From assembly GCF_001704415.2 (NCBI RefSeq), contig NC_030808.1, positions 83,484,594-83,548,593 of the forward strand: a stretch of 64,000 nucleotides of DNA. The letters are read 5' to 3'. How positions within the stretch are numbered: the stretch's first letter is position 1; every line of letters starts with the position of its first letter. The translations under genes were made by a program, and so were the position numbers. Positions 22,772 through 35,839 of the stretch are shown here, one piece after another. The stretch is from Capra hircus. Its lineage: Eukaryota > Chordata > Mammalia > Artiodactyla > Bovidae. Under the pieces are notes generated by a model that was not told the origin of the DNA, searched no databases, and was given only the letters and a program-made list of their open reading frames with translations.

Positions 22772-23917
22772 TTAGGCAAAGGCAGCCCTACAGGGATATG
22801 TATCCACATAGGTCAGTTTGCAAAGGAGAACTATCTTAATTATTCTGCAGTACATCTGACCAAAGAAACCTTTTGAAATTGTTTTCACTTTTGGGTCTGT
22901 GGCATCCATCCAGAGGTCCTGAAGGTCTTCTACATGCCCATGAGATGTCATCATTTTTTCATAGATGCAAGGATGGTAAGGGGTTTTACCTTCCCCAGAA
23001 AAAAACACATGGTATTGTGGTACTATCCCTATTTTGTTGGCACAGAGGCCCATGAACACATCGTCTATGTAAAGGCTAGAGTTAAGTGTCTGTGATGCCT
23101 CATAGACTTTGGCAGCCACATCACCAGAGATCACATAGGCGGCTCCAGCGGTATAGTCAGGGTAAGCCGGCCACTGGTACATTTCATAAGAAACATAGTA
23201 TTTGCTGCGTTTGTCTCTAACGGGAGGAGCACCACGGTGAACACGACCAATCCAAAAGTCTTGAACACCAATTTGTTCTAAACTTTGAAGGTATTCAATA
23301 AGATTTGGCATGTGAATAAATATGTCGTCGTCAGCAGTCATGAGGAATTTGGCATGTGGACAAAAGCGATTTGCCCAACTGAACTGGAGAAGAAATTTAA
23401 GAGTAAGATTATAGAAAGAATCAGCAAAGTCTTGCTGAATTATATCACTGTACATCTGATCTTCCCAAACCAGCCTTCTCTGAAGTCTTTCTCTTGTCAG
23501 TGGGTCAGAAGGTGTTCCTAAGACAAACAGAGTTTTGATGTTGGCGTTAAGTTGAGAGCAAACATACTTTTCATTGCCCCATGTTTTCCTAATGGCAGAA
23601 CGACGATTGTAATTTTCAGGCGCAGTCTTTACAAACAGTAAGAGCAGGACATCTTGCGCTTGACACTTATCCTCATGGTTAATCAAGTACTGGTAACGAG
23701 GAACCCCCTCCTCGCTGCGCTTAAGAGACAGGCTGTCATTCACAAAATTGTAGCTATTTATGAGGTATCTGTAAGAGTAGGACTTCATATGGCTCACGAT
23801 GTGATTATCGATCGATATCCAGAAGAACATCAGGCTTAGTACAAAACAAGTGGCAAATAACTGAATAAACTGCCATTTTTTTACTCTCCTGCCACTAACA
23901 AACATTCTGACGTCCAT
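22772..23917 (-). CDS. B3GNT5: B3GNT5: lactosylceramide beta-1,3-N-acetylglucosaminyltransferase (Lc3 synthase)
   Basis: Intact 381-codon single-exon frame. The enzyme transfers GlcNAc in beta-1,3 linkage to lactosylceramide, making Lc3Cer and committing it to lacto/neolacto-series glycolipids, in the Golgi. Visible order: short cytosolic N-terminus with basic 'GRRVKKW' (9-15), one membrane anchor (about 17-35, type II topology), stem, then the GT31 catalytic domain. That domain has 'RRSAIRKTWG' (105-114), the DDD metal-binding motif at 196-198 in 'LMTADDDIF', 'DYTAGAAYVIS' (254-264) and 'IDDVFMGLC' (284-292). N-glycosylation sequons lie at N60, N170 and N279. Human B3GNT5 is 378 residues, so the length is normal. 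The first ATG lies two codons before the position of the human start and a second ATG is codon 5; neither has an ideal Kozak context. The gene lies antisense in the large MCF2L2 intron. The single coding exon is usual for the family. Confidence 0.97.
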   Translation of the reverse strand: MDVRMFVSGRRVKKWQFIQLFATCFVLSLMFFWISIDNHIVSHMKSYSYRYLINSYNFVNDSLSLKRSEEGVPRYQYLINHEDKCQAQDVLLLLFVKTAPENYNRRSAIRKTWGNEKYVCSQLNANIKTLFVLGTPSDPLTRERLQRRLVWEDQMYSDIIQQDFADSFYNLTLKFLLQFSWANRFCPHAKFLMTADDDIFIHMPNLIEYLQSLEQIGVQDFWIGRVHRGAPPVRDKRSKYYVSYEMYQWPAYPDYTAGAAYVISGDVAAKVYEASQTLNSSLYIDDVFMGLCANKIGIVPQYHVFFSGEGKTPYHPCIYEKMMTSHGHVEDLQDLWMDATDPKVKTISKGFFGQMYCRIIKIVLLCKLTYVDTYPCRAAFA

Positions 23918-23988
23918 CCAGGTCTGTTTTTATTTAGGGTCAGTTATAAACAAGTGCTTGCTTCTTCAAAACCATAGGACTGTGTATT
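23918..23988 (-). other. B3GNT5: B3GNT5 5' UTR part of the coding exon, with splice acceptor
   Basis: Upstream of the start codon on the minus strand, 'catctgttctacag|aatac' (plus 23989-24000) is a plausible 3' splice site. The coding exon would then carry about 71 nt of 5' UTR and receive an upstream non-coding exon from the CpG-island region about 12-13 kb away. Inference; no transcript evidence. Confidence 0.45.
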
Positions 23989-25324
23989 CTGTAGAACAGA
24001 TGTCCATGTTGGTCATTAAAAATGTAAAAGGAGCTCCTTATTTCATAAAATATTTTCTTTTAATACCATTTTTTTCGGAGACTGCAAAAGAACGGAACAC
24101 ACTGCAGAATGACGCTGGCACATCAGAATGCTCCCACTCTGACATCCTTCATTAAGTTCAAGGATTGGCCTTATGCAGCTATTCTGTGTAGTCCTTTTTG
24201 TGCAAGTTAAGTGCAACCTATTAGAGTCAGGAAGAGAAAAAAATTACAAGTGAATGGATTACTGAGTTACCAGAAAGAATCCTTAAAAACAATATGTAAC
24301 CTGACTGATCTGGATAAAATGTGATGGGGCAGCTGGTGTTGAGTAGACGCATACAGCTGTTTATTTTTTCAGGAGAATCCAAGGAAAGGGAAAGAACCAC
24401 CCTCTACCTTCTTCTCATGCAGAATACAAAGACCCTTTTCTCTTCTCAAGCCTAGGAAGAAAATCTCCAAAATGTCTGTCACCTAAAGTTCAAGTTTCTT
24501 AAATGGGTATGTCCATGAATATATTGACTTGGAATATAGTCACAATGAAAGCAGCTATATAGTTCAAGGAACAATACTCAATGAAACGAAAGTTCATACA
24601 TTAAAGCTTGCCCCAGACAAGACAGAAATAGGAGTAATATTTTTTTTTCAAACCAAGATTCATAATCAAGAAGTTGAGATATGCTTCTCAAAAGCATAGT
24701 CCCAACTCTCTAACCAAAGTGGCATTTCTGTACAGTCATCTTGTTTCTGTTCTTTTCCTTCTGGAAACTCCACAGGCACCTCGAATTTAACATGTTCAAA
24801 AATAACTGCATACACTGAGAGCACCAGGCAGTACTGGCCTAACCTGGGTGGTGGGGCCTTTCACACCCAGCTGTATTTCCCGTCGCCCAAGGTAACTCTA
24901 CACGAGGGTGATAATTGCACAAGCTAGGCTTGCAAAAAGCCCAAGGAGGACAGGAGATCAGAACCAAGCCTTAGTGATAATTCAGAGATCAGCACAGGTA
25001 AACTTTTATCCCTAAGGGTATAGATTTTTTAATTGCTAGCACCACTTAGGAATCCACAAAAGCTTTAAAAAAGAAAAAGAAGGAAAAAGGAAAAGCATAA
25101 TAGAGAATGGCAGAGTGCATTGAAAGTAGTTAGGTATCATTTTGTGAAATTTTAAGTTTTGTGTGTAAATACCTTCTGGGTTGTAAAGTAAAATGCATTT
25201 CTGTTGTAAAGTAAAATGCAAAAAAGTGAGGAATACTGCTATAAGGGCTAGATCAATATTGGTAATTTGCCCCTTGGTTTGGGTGGTCATGGCGGACTGA
25301 ATGAATGCTCTAGGGTAGGACAAA
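23989..25324. other. B3GNT5 intron / MCF2L2 intron, no gene seen
   Basis: Unique-looking sequence upstream of the B3GNT5 coding exon. The open frame at 23958-24155 overlaps the 5' UTR region and has no support as a gene. Confidence 0.5.
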
Positions 25325-25700
25325 AGAAGACTTTTGGGCGTCCCTTGGACTAAAAGGAGATCAAAACAGTCAATCCTAAAGGAAATCAACCCTGAATATT
25401 CATTGGAAGGACTGATGCTGAAGCTCCAATACTGATACTGAAGGACTGAAGCTGAAGCTTCAAAAATCCCCCTGATGCGAAAAGCCGACTCATTGGAAAA
25501 GACTGATGCTGGTAAACATTGAAGGTAGGAGCAGAAGGGGACAACAGAGGACAAGATGGTTGAATGGCATCACCAATTCAATGGACATGAGTTTGAGAAA
25601 ATTCTGGGAGATAGTGAAGGACAAGGGAAGCCTAGCGGGCTGCAGTGCATGGGGTTGCAAACAGTCAGACATGACTCAGTGACTGAACTATAACAAGGGT
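25325..25700 (+). mobile_element. BovB LINE 3' part, internally rearranged
   Basis: Plus-strand BovB from 'gcgtcccttggactaaaaggagatc' to 'gactcagtgactgaactataac'. Around 25412-25470 a small duplicated block ('ggactgatgctgaagctccaatactgatactgaaggactgaagctgaagcttc') gives an imperfect local repeat not in other copies here. Confidence 0.9.
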
Positions 25701-28342
25701 GAGAGATAGTAAGAAACATCCCTTTCTGATGGTGGCATCTGCTTACACTTTGCAAAATTGCTTTCATTGGGGAGGTGTAGCGGGGGAGGGGCACTTCCTC
25801 TCAGTCTTAACTGTGCTCTCTTAGATAAGCCCCACCTCTGAAGACCCAGCCTTCTGCCCCTCCCACAATACACACAGAAGGAACTGGAGGCTTCATGCAA
25901 AGTAACAGAGAAAGGCAGAGTTTAACACAGCTTAAGTGTTTAAGAATTCTATGAAAAATCTTAATTGAAACTAATTTGCTGTTTCTATTCCAAGAGATCT
26001 CCGGAAGGAAACAAAAAGAAGAGTAACCTTTGGAACCACAGGCAAAACTAGCTTCCCATTTCTGAGCAGCTTCACTTACTCTGTTCCAAGGGCAGCTTTG
26101 CTTTGCACCTATTCACAGTTGTCTACAAGCCGGAGCTTCTTGCTAGACAATCAGCCTACCGGCCCAACTCTGCCAGCACCCACTTGCACCCTGGACTCAT
26201 AGGGGCCCTTGTCTCTCTCCCATGAATGGGTCTATTGCTCATCTGGATGAGAACAACTATAGCATAACGCTCTATCACTATCTATCACCAAACAGCCAGC
26301 CCATAACATTTGTTTTGTCCCCTTCCACCCCACTACATATATATTTCCCTCATTTTCCCATACTCCTTCAACTGTTCCCAATTGGCCTCTAAGAGTCACA
26401 ACTGTTTTCTGAAAAATGACAAAGAACTAGTCATGAAGCCAACAACCCACACTACTTCTTTAGGCTCAGCACAGTGTGTGAAGTTCTAAGACACAGTTTC
26501 TCCACCCACAGCTGCTTGAACTTTGGAGCCACTGTTTACATCAGTCACAACCAAATCTCCCTGATGTGATGATAAGAGTGTTGATGTGATGAAGGGAACA
26601 TCTGGGATTCATAGAACTCGGCTTCTCTAATAACAAAAGAACACCCCTACTCCTCCAAAGTGAACTTAGTTATTAGGATGGCTTTTTCCAACCAAAAGCA
26701 AAAGCACCTCCATGATCTAAATTCATCTGTTAAAACTAAACAATGTTGTCCCAACCCTGGTGTTGCTGATAGAGACAATTCACAGGCAATCAAGGCTCAC
26801 CCTTCTGGGTTCACACTGTCATAAAGCTTCTCTAAGGCACATCTTCTAGCTTCTGTATTCACAGCGCCCACAGGCCTGCCTGACCTAGAGAAAGAAAATG
26901 CTGGACCTAACAGGAAACAAAGCGATCCCAGTAATGAATGTGAGCTCAGCAACCATCCACAACAGAATGCTGTGGATGCAGCTTCCTTTGTGCCTGCAGT
27001 GCAACTGGGTGACCAATCAACTGTCGAAACCAGGGCCACCCAGTTTGGGGCCAGGTTTATTATATAACCTCAGGCACCCCTCACTGCACTCTGCTTTAGT
27101 GACTCAATCTGTATACTGGGAGCAAAGATCAAAGAATTGTTACTGAGGGAATACAAAAATTACAGATGACTTCAGAGCCTGCTGAAAATACGAAACAGGG
27201 AAGGCTCTATGAGAGAACAGGACAAAGAGCTGCTTAGGGGAAAATATGCAAATACTTGGAATATAACTGGGGTTTGCTTCTGTCTGGATTAAGAGGAAGG
27301 TAAAGATATTCTCAGTTTTCTCTTTCCTAAAGGAAGTAGTCAGAAGAACAAGAAGTCTGAGTGGATAAGAAGTTGAGTAGGAATATCAGAAAAGAATGTG
27401 GCAGACCTCACCCCAAATACTTTTCAGTCTGGGAGCTGTGCCCCTCAACCACTCAAGAATATTTCTTCACAAGAGAGCTCTTCAAATTTCTCTGATTATA
27501 AACAGAAAACAAAACAATTAATGCATCTAGAGGCTACAGGTTTCCCAAAATGAACCCTGACTTTTTTCTACTTCATTCCTGCTGTCAACTCATTCTCTGT
27601 TGAGTTTACTTTTGTAATCCTAAAGTATTATGCAGAACCTGCTACAAATTTTGAAGTTTTAGTTAAGATGATGAGGTTGGCATTTTAATTTCAAGTTAAA
27701 CAACCTCAATGTTGTTTAAGTTAATTTCAGTGTCCAATGTTTCAGTTAATCCTACAAGTGTGTGTGTGTTTGCTATAGAAATACACCGGGCATGGTGGCA
27801 GTCATGAGGTAATATTTTCTGGTCTCTGCTCTGAAAGCACCAACAATCTAGTTGAGACAAGACTCACAGCATGCATGTGGAAACACAGTTCCCCTGGACA
27901 ACAGCAGGCATGTCACAGTAGGGTTTACTCTGTATGTCAGCACCAATCTGGGTCATACCTGCTCTAGGCACAATAGGAGTGTCCCTGGGAGGAGAAATCA
28001 GTGACAGCTAGATCACAAGGGCCTAGGATGATCAGGATTTAGGTGGTTGCAGAAGGACAAGGAAGCAGTTTCAGGCAACAAAGGAAAGAAATACAATATG
28101 GCAAATATTTGAGAAACAGGCCTGTATTGATATTTGAAAGCAGGGAGGTTGGGGTGTACTTATGGAGAACCTTGAAAATAAGGCAGAGAAGGCAGTGCCC
28201 AAGGCAGCAGGTCCTTTTTGTTTTTAGTGATAACTCCCTTGTCAATATTTATTAAGCTTTATGCAGAAATCTGGCACTGGTACGAAGGATGCAGGATTCC
28301 TAGAGATCAGACCCTGGGTAATAACAGGACCTTGTACTGAAG
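25701..28342. other. Intron, no gene seen
   Basis: Moderately G+C-balanced unique sequence. The open frames (for example 26797-27039 and 26898-27146, on opposite strands of the same stretch) have no family resemblance. About 28090-28210 resembles an old L2-type 3' end ('ggagaaccttgaaaataaggcagagaaggc'). Nothing else recognised. Confidence 0.45.
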
Positions 28343-28559
28343 CAGGCAGGCTTCCCTGGTGGCTCAGCCTGTAAAGAATCCACCTGAAATGCAGGAGACT
28401 GGGGTTCAATCCCTGGGTTGGGAAGATCCCCTGGAGAAGAGAATGGCTACCCAGTCCAGTATTCTTGCCCGGAGAATCCCATGGACAGAGGAGCCTGGTG
28501 GGCTACAGTGCATGGGGTCACGAAAGAGTTGGACATGACTGAGCAACAGAGCACACACA
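28343..28559 (+). mobile_element. Bov-tA SINE with 8-bp TSD
   Basis: Typical head 'gcttccctggtggctcagcc', 'ggggttcaatccctggg' and Bov-A body ending 'gacatgactgagcaac'. Flanked by tactgaag at 28335-28342 and 28560-28567. Confidence 0.93.
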
Positions 28560-28599
28560 TACTGAAGTGAGATGAGATAAAAAGGGTCTAGTCTAGGAT

Positions 28600-28937
28600 G
28601 GTGGAGGTAGGGAGGGAAGGAAAGGATGAAGATGACCTTCTCGACTCTGTGGGAGAAGGTGAGGGTGGGATGATCTGAGAGAATAGCACTGAAACATGTA
28701 TATTATCATATGTGAAACAGATCACCAGTCCAGGTTTGATGTATGAGACAGGGTGCTCAGGGCTGGTGCACTGGGATGACCCAGAGGGATGGGATGGGGA
28801 GGGAGGTGGGAAGGGGGTTCAGGATGGGGAACACATGTACACCCATGGCTGATTTATGTCAATGTATGGCAAAAACCACTACAATATGGTCAAGTAATTA
28901 GCCTCCAATTAAAATAAATAATTTAAAAAAAAAAAAA
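28600..28937 (+). mobile_element. Ruminant L1 3' UTR end
   Basis: 'ccagtccaggtttgatgtatgagacagggtgctcagggctggtgcactgggatgacccagagggatgggatggggaggg', 'gctgatttatgtcaatgtatggcaaaaaccactacaatat', 'cctccaattaaaataaat' then an A tail. This is the 3' terminus of a ruminant L1. The 5' limit is approximate. Confidence 0.75.
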
Positions 28938-31900
28938 AGCCTCAGTGGCATGTGATGAGTGACCTGGGACAGGGAGTAAAGGAGAGGAGAAAAATCTAGG
29001 TTCAAGCATTACTGACAAAGGAGGGAAAACTGGTTTCCTGAGTCAGGAATGAGGTGGCAACACATTTGCTTTTAAGCTGTGTTGATGGAGATGTTAAGAG
29101 AGACAGCAAGTAGGTAAGTCCAGCAGGTAATCTGAGCCTGGAAGCAGACAGCACTGAAGTCCAGTGGGCGCCCTGAGTTATAAAGACAATGGGGGCCATG
29201 AACATGGGTGAACTCTCAAGGAAGAAGAGCTGAGCAAAGGCCTGGAGGAATCGTCAACTCAGGGAAAGGAGAAAATGGAGGAGTCAAAGAAAAGAGAAAC
29301 TATTTTAAAGGGCTGGTTCATCAGAAAGTTAAGATGAGGTAACAAAGATCGAGAGAGACAATCGGAAGGCAGGGCAGACAAGGCCTGTCATGGAGCTCAA
29401 GTGGGAAGACAGACCTGGAGCAAACAGTGAGAGCTGTGCTGGGAGACAGGGGGGCTCTCAAGGTTGGGCGTGGGTGGGGTTGGGGAAGGCATCTTCCAGG
29501 AAAAGCAGCAGCACTGTACCTAGACCAGAGTAATGTTAACTAGAGAAAGCCAGTGGGTTTGAATTCAAAAATGTCTATTTGTTTTTTGATTCTAATTAAG
29601 AAACATCTATTTGTTTCTTAACCACTATTTTAGACCACCATTGTAATACGTTAACAACATCCAATCTTAGAGAAACTGTATTTCTACATCTTACCTAGAA
29701 GACATGTGACACTCAGAAGTCCAAGGAGCCCTTGTTTTATGGCGTAGATGTTTGTTCACACTCCCTCCCACACACTGAAGACAACTTACTGGCAGGAAAA
29801 GTCATTTATGTGGCTTTATAGAACTGCATTATTCTGCAATGTCAAATTCTAGTCCACTCCCTCTTCAACCACAACCTCTAAGCATTCATCTGGAATGCTC
29901 TGCCCACCCCCTACCTGCCCCCTAACACCCCTGGCCCATCCAGCCCTCTCCTGACTCTTCTTCTACCCACCTCCCTGTCTCAGGTGCCGGGTCACCTGGC
30001 ACCTTTGCCCTCTTGTCCCTGGCTCCTGTCCTTCCACCCCAGCAACCCCAGACCTTGGGTCATTCCCATCTTCCTATAATGCCTGCCAGGCTGCTGGAGA
30101 AACATAACACAGAAGGCAGACAGTGCCACCACACATGGTGACATCCAGCTGTGGGCAGAGTGCGCAGTGCAGTGTGACTGGCCTCTACTTGTTACGGAGC
30201 TGCTCCCTCTCCCAGGCTCTCCACCAGCCATGCTGGCTCTTCCCCCCTCTTCCTAGGAAGTGTCATGCTCACTCTTAGCTGACAACTTCCCTTCCTACCT
30301 CGTAGAAAAAGTAAAAGACATCACACACTTGTCACCCTCTCATCCCATGTGTGCTTCCTCTTCAGGAATTCCCCGGGCTGGGCAGCCCACTCCGTTCCCT
30401 CTATAAAGCACACTGACCACCGTCAGGGGCCAGGCTAGGGAGAGGTGAGGGAAGCACTCATTTGGGGCACAAAATTTAAAAGTGATAAAAATATGACTAT
30501 AATGTTGCTCCTCCAGCAAGTCACAGATTTTTTTTTTTAAGCCTCACTACTTGATACTTTTAAGCTTAAGTTTTCATGACTTAAAGTCTCATGTGAGATA
30601 CAACTTTTGGTTCCTTTCCAGACATAACTCAAAGGAAAGAAAGATAACATTTTGTTTCTCATCTTTATGTTACATTTTGTTTTACATTCCAAGTATTTTT
30701 TTTCCTGGCTTGCTCTGATCATTTATTCCCTATTAAACATAGGTAGGATAATCCTCAGGAACCAAACTGCCATGTTAAAGAAATCAGTTATAAAAAGCCC
30801 TGAATTTACCAGAAAGCCTATGATTTGATCTTCATAGATTTTTTTTCTTAGTAAAATAGTATTTGGTCCTAAGAAACACAACTGGTTACTGTTTAGCACT
30901 AATTCTCTTTCTATTTGCTCAATAAGGTGGCAACCTGAAATGTGAATGTACAACTCACATTTTAAGTGGGAAAAATGAGATATTCTCTCAATTATATTTT
31001 ATTCTTTAATCAAATTTAAGGGTATTCAATATAAGGCTATAAAAAAAGGACACATTCCATGCAACAGCTATCTTTAAGTGTTTATGTGACTGTGACTAGC
31101 TATGAAATTTAAGCTCAAGCTCTGGGCAAAGATTAAAAGTCATGTGGAATTGTTATTCCTCCACAAAGAATACATTTTAGAGTTAATTCTTGATCCACTG
31201 TTAGTCTGAAGGCTTTAAATTCCAGCTCTGCAAGCATGGATCTGAGACAGTGGGAAAAGTTGGTTGTAAAATGTATAGTGTGAATCTAGTAAATTGCTCT
31301 CCACTTACATAAACTATGCTATATGTTTCTTTATAAGTTAAACATGGTTGCCAATTTCTGTTTGCTGGTTGTGGGAAAACTAAAGACAAGAAAATGGCAA
31401 AATGAACAAACAAGTAAAGACAGGCTCCAAGTAAAGATAAGCACTAAGGAAACTGGTGACAGAGACATTATAGAGTATCATATTTCAGAGGCATTATATT
31501 AAAGGTTGCTAACATTTCCCAATAACCAGTTTGATTACACAGAATTTGAAACAAACAAAAGAGCTGAAATATAAAGAGAGTCTCGGAGCGGTCACACACT
31601 TGCTTTTCTAAGCCTGGCCTTCTGTGTTCATTCTTGAGGCATATTTGTTGAGTTGACAGGGTTGCCAGTTCTTATAAATATGATTTTTGTCAGTTTTGTT
31701 CTTGCCTACTTAAGGAACAAACTTCTCCTTATGCCTAGTGTAGCAACAGTTGCTAACATGGTATGTTTAGTGTGCACCAGGATCTGTTCAGAAAGCTTTA
31801 CATAGACAGTAACTCTCTCAGTCTCACAACAACCTATGAGGGAGAAGTTATCTCCCCCTTTTTCAGAAGAAGAAATGGAGGCACCGAGACATGGTGTTAA

Positions 31901-32317
31901 CCCTGTAACCTCCATGAATTCCAGACCCTGTTGCAGCTCAAAAGCAGATGGTCCTTTACAGCCCTGTCCCTGAATTCCTGACCTGCTCTTGCTGTACTCT
32001 TAGTGTGATGGAAGGACAGAGAAGCTGGTGGGGCAGAACCAAAAGAACCAACCCTAGAAGGGAAAAGATTTGCTTCCCTGTCTGAAGTTTGGAATCATTT
32101 ATGTTTTGCTACCACCTGCATTTCACCAGAACTTGTTTTCATTTTCTCTGTAACACACCCTTTTCCCAACCTTCTATCTCGTTTCCCTCCTTCCTCTCCT
32201 TGATCTCAGTAGCACCAGACAATGGGCAAAAGTGACAGTTTGAGTCACTTTGGGTACAAAAAGTCTTTCCTGCACATGGAAGATTGGAGTATTTAAGGGA
32301 GGAGATTCAAAGTGGTA
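28938..32317. other. Intron with scattered old repeats, no gene seen
   Basis: A 29330-29560 stretch resembles an old L2 3' region. 31770-31915 contains a minus-strand MIR ('ctttacatagacagtaactctctcagtctcacaacaacctatgaggg', 'gaagaaatggaggcaccgagacatgg'). The C-rich stretch 29870-30250 is not a CpG island. No exon recognised. Confidence 0.45.
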
Positions 32318-32542
32318 CATGTGTGATAATAAGTCGCTTCAGTCAGGTCTTACTTTGTGGGACCCTGTGGACCGCAGCCTGCCAGGCTCCTCTGCCCATA
32401 GGATTCTCCAGGCAAGAATAATGGAGTGGGTTGCCGTGCCCTCTTCCAGGGGATCCTCCCAACCCAGGGATCAGACCCTCATCTCTTACATCTTCTGCAT
32501 TGGCAGGTGGGTTCTTTACCACTAGGGCCACCTGGAAAGCCC
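32318..32542 (-). mobile_element. Bov-tA SINE with 11-bp TSD
   Basis: Minus-strand copy from 'gataataagtcgcttcagtcagg' to 'ttctttaccactagggccacctggaaagcc'. Flanked by the perfect direct repeat tcaaagtggta at 32307-32317 and 32543-32553. Confidence 0.93.
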
Positions 32543-35500
32543 TCAAAGTGGTAGAAGGAAGTAAAGAAAAAAGTAGGGAAGGAGAAGAGAGTAAAATGTA
32601 CATGACTCAGAGAGGATATTTTAAGCAAGTATTCAATGAATAAGTATTGGATGAGATGAAAGGACAGGAGTCATACACAGCTGAGGTTAAATTATAATAT
32701 GAAAAATACTGACTTCAAAATATAGTGACAATATAACCTGATATAAACATGCTATATAAGCTATACACTTTGGCCTGTTATCCAGTGGCAACATATTTCC
32801 TGTTCTGAATGCAATATTTGATTGTGGGTTCAGAAAACAAAAAATAAATAATGGTGTAAAATGTAAGATATACACACATACACATATATATCACATTTCC
32901 ATTTCAGTTGATCAACATTTATTATAATAAGTAAATTGCCATTTAAACACCTGCCCTGTCCTAGATAATATGTTGTACAGCCCTGAAAGTAGGTAATACC
33001 TACATTTAAGTCATTCAACAAGTATTAATTTATCACATACTGTGTGGTAGGCCACAGGCAGGATGCTGAGAGAGCTTCAGAGATGCGTCCAGTGTAGATC
33101 CACTAACAGAGTAAAAAATTCTTCCAGTGCAACCTGGAATCTGGCAGTGGGGTGGGGGGGTGGGGGGCAGGTGGGCAAGAGAATAGAAAAATCAAGTGCG
33201 AAGGTGAACAAAAAATAATTTCTATCCTAGTGCTCCCATATACTAGTCACATGAGCTTGACTTGTCTTTAAACCTTGTACCAACAGTGTTTTCTGAGGAT
33301 CATTTTAGATGATCTACTGACAAAATGTGGTCCAGGTCAAGTGTTCGATATATGTTAATTTCCTTTCTCTAGAAATTGTTCATACATCTTTACCATGATG
33401 GTTTAGTTAATAGATGGCTGATATTCTTTAGGGGTTATTTTCCTTTCAAAGTGATGAGCGGTACTCTTAATATTCTCCTCAAAAACTGTTATTAGATATG
33501 AGTTTTTCAAAGTTCTGATCTGATTGCTAATAGCCATTAAGACATCTCAGACACTATTGTGACTGAAAACAAAGGTGTCATTCCTAATTGAACATGGTCT
33601 TCCATTATCCTTGACAGGAAAGAACAATATGGTTCCCACAAGCACTTAAGAATACACTTCAAATGACACAGCCAAAAGATTGTAAGGTCCTGTAAAATAT
33701 AAAGAAGGAAATCTGAGTCAACTTTTTAACTTACTTTTCTTAGACCACAATCAAAAAGTTGTCCAAAGAGTTGTAGAAAAGGAATAAAAGAGATAAAATA
33801 TGAAATTTCAGGGAATCTTAAGCTGTGTAATAGTACCCTGAACTTAGAATTTAAGGAGCTTATTGCCTGCAGACTTAGAAGAATATTCCTTTCTGTTAAA
33901 AAAAAAAAAAAAAAAAAAACTTCCAGTGTTATAATCTTCACAATGGAAGATAAATCTTAAAAATAAGTTACTGGTGTCTCTGAATTTCTAGCATTTAAAT
34001 GTAAAGAAATCACTTTTGCTTTTTCAGAGTTTACATCTCACCTGATTGAGTTGCTTATCTTTAAATATGAATTCTTCTATCTCTTTTACATATGCAAACT
34101 GCAAAAAAAAAAATTCTAGATTTACACTGTCTGGGCTAAATCTTTGCTGGTAGAAATTCTATATCTAATGGCTGAGCTCTTATAATAATTTGCTGTTCCC
34201 CAATTTCTGGAACATAGATTCAATGTATATTTCTCCTCATAAGATTATTCAACAATGGAAAATAATGGCTATGGAAGTATTTTCAATATTGGAAAATATT
34301 TTATTTTCAATAATGGAAAATAAAATAATGGCTATGGAAGCATTCCCCTAAAAAGTATAATGTGCCATAAAATGCAAAGCTAAAATTTATTCAGTTGAGA
34401 ATATACAATGTTCCAAATATACAAGGATACATTTTGTTACTTTAAGACAACGTTTCCTTCGGAATTGCTCCTAGTTTCTTTCTATGCATCCTATGTTCTG
34501 ATATATAGATTAGAGTGCAATTGGTTCTCAGAAAGATCTCTACCCTAACAATTTGAAAGTCACTGGGAGCAATGATTCTAGCCAAAGTGACCCATTTAAA
34601 AAGATGACCCATTTCAAAACCCATGAGTTATTATTCAAGCTGTTCTATATTTTAGAATTAGAAAGTTATTTCCTTTTCTTACAATCTCATTTGGATCAGT
34701 CTTTTATAAAAGGGAAATTCTATCTCTATTTTATTGAAATATATAAGTTGACATTTTCCCTTGCTAAAGCCTGCACTTTATTTTGAAAATTCTTCTCCAC
34801 CTTCTGATGATTTGTGTTTGTGCATGTGTTTGTGTGTGGTCAGAACATTTAGTGCAGTATCATCTATGCCTCCTAACCATCCCTCATTTCTCATTCCTCA
34901 GAAACAGCCTCTCTGAGCCTCTCTGACTCTCCCTGTCATAACACTCATTCCCATCTTCAGGTGTCACAGTGAGCCCCTGGAGACTGAGGTTAGTCAAACT
35001 GAGTCACCTTCATCCTCAGAGGGGCTCAGTAAACACTCATGGAGAGTCCCTGTGGGAGAGGAGATGGGAGAGAGAGAGAAAGCGGAAGAGTGGAGAATCA
35101 TTTATGTATTTAATGGAAACATTTCAGATATTGAATTTATTGTTTTTAAAAGAAAAAGTTGACTCCAAAAAGAAGCCCCACCCCTGCACAGGGACAAGAT
35201 GTAAAATCACTGTAAGTTTCTTATGAGAAAGTTAAAACCTCAGGTGCTTATAACCAGTCCCCCTTTCAGAAAGTTCAGGACAGGATCTTTTCAGCACCAC
35301 CACTTAATGCAACTACCTTCAACCTTCCTTTTCTGGGTCAGTTTCAGCTTCTCACATCCTTCTCCCTGCCCCCATAGGGACCAGGCAAAGTTTCCCAAAA
35401 TAAAGGCACAGAGGAACAAATCCAGTTCTAATGTATGTGCTTTCATTAGAGAATTACCCTAAATACGACCTTCAAGCCACCACCAGCCACCGAGCGGTAC

Positions 35501-35839
35501 AACGTTGGTGTCCCTTTAACATGACCCATAACCTATGAAAATCGACCCTGGGAACGAAAAATATAGGGTGTGTAGTCAGAATCGGATGAAAAGTTGCTAC
35601 TCTGGATCTACGTAAGGGGCATCTGAGTAAACAAATGACTCTGTCACTTCAGGAAGCAAAATAAAATTTGGCAAAGTCAAAGGAAAGCGTGGCCAGGACC
35701 TCCCCGCTTAGAAAGAGGTCTCGTTTCCCAGTTATCCCGCCCGCCTACTTCCTTGTCTGTATTATCCCAGCCAGTAACTCACTGAAAGCTTCCCCTGTCT
35801 GGCGGTTTCCCAACTTCTAACACGACGCAGGATCTCTAC
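32543..35839. other. Intron, no gene seen
   Basis: Contains a G-rich tract at 33149-33175, an A20 run at about 33899-33919, and a local imperfect duplication around 34252-34345 (shared core 'aataatggctatggaag'). No exon or young repeat recognised. G+C content rises towards the CpG island at the right end. Confidence 0.45.

Noticed and set aside
22873..23839. Plus-strand open frames (22873-23055, 23285-23521, 23654-23839)
   Set aside because: They are antisense shadows of the B3GNT5 coding exon.
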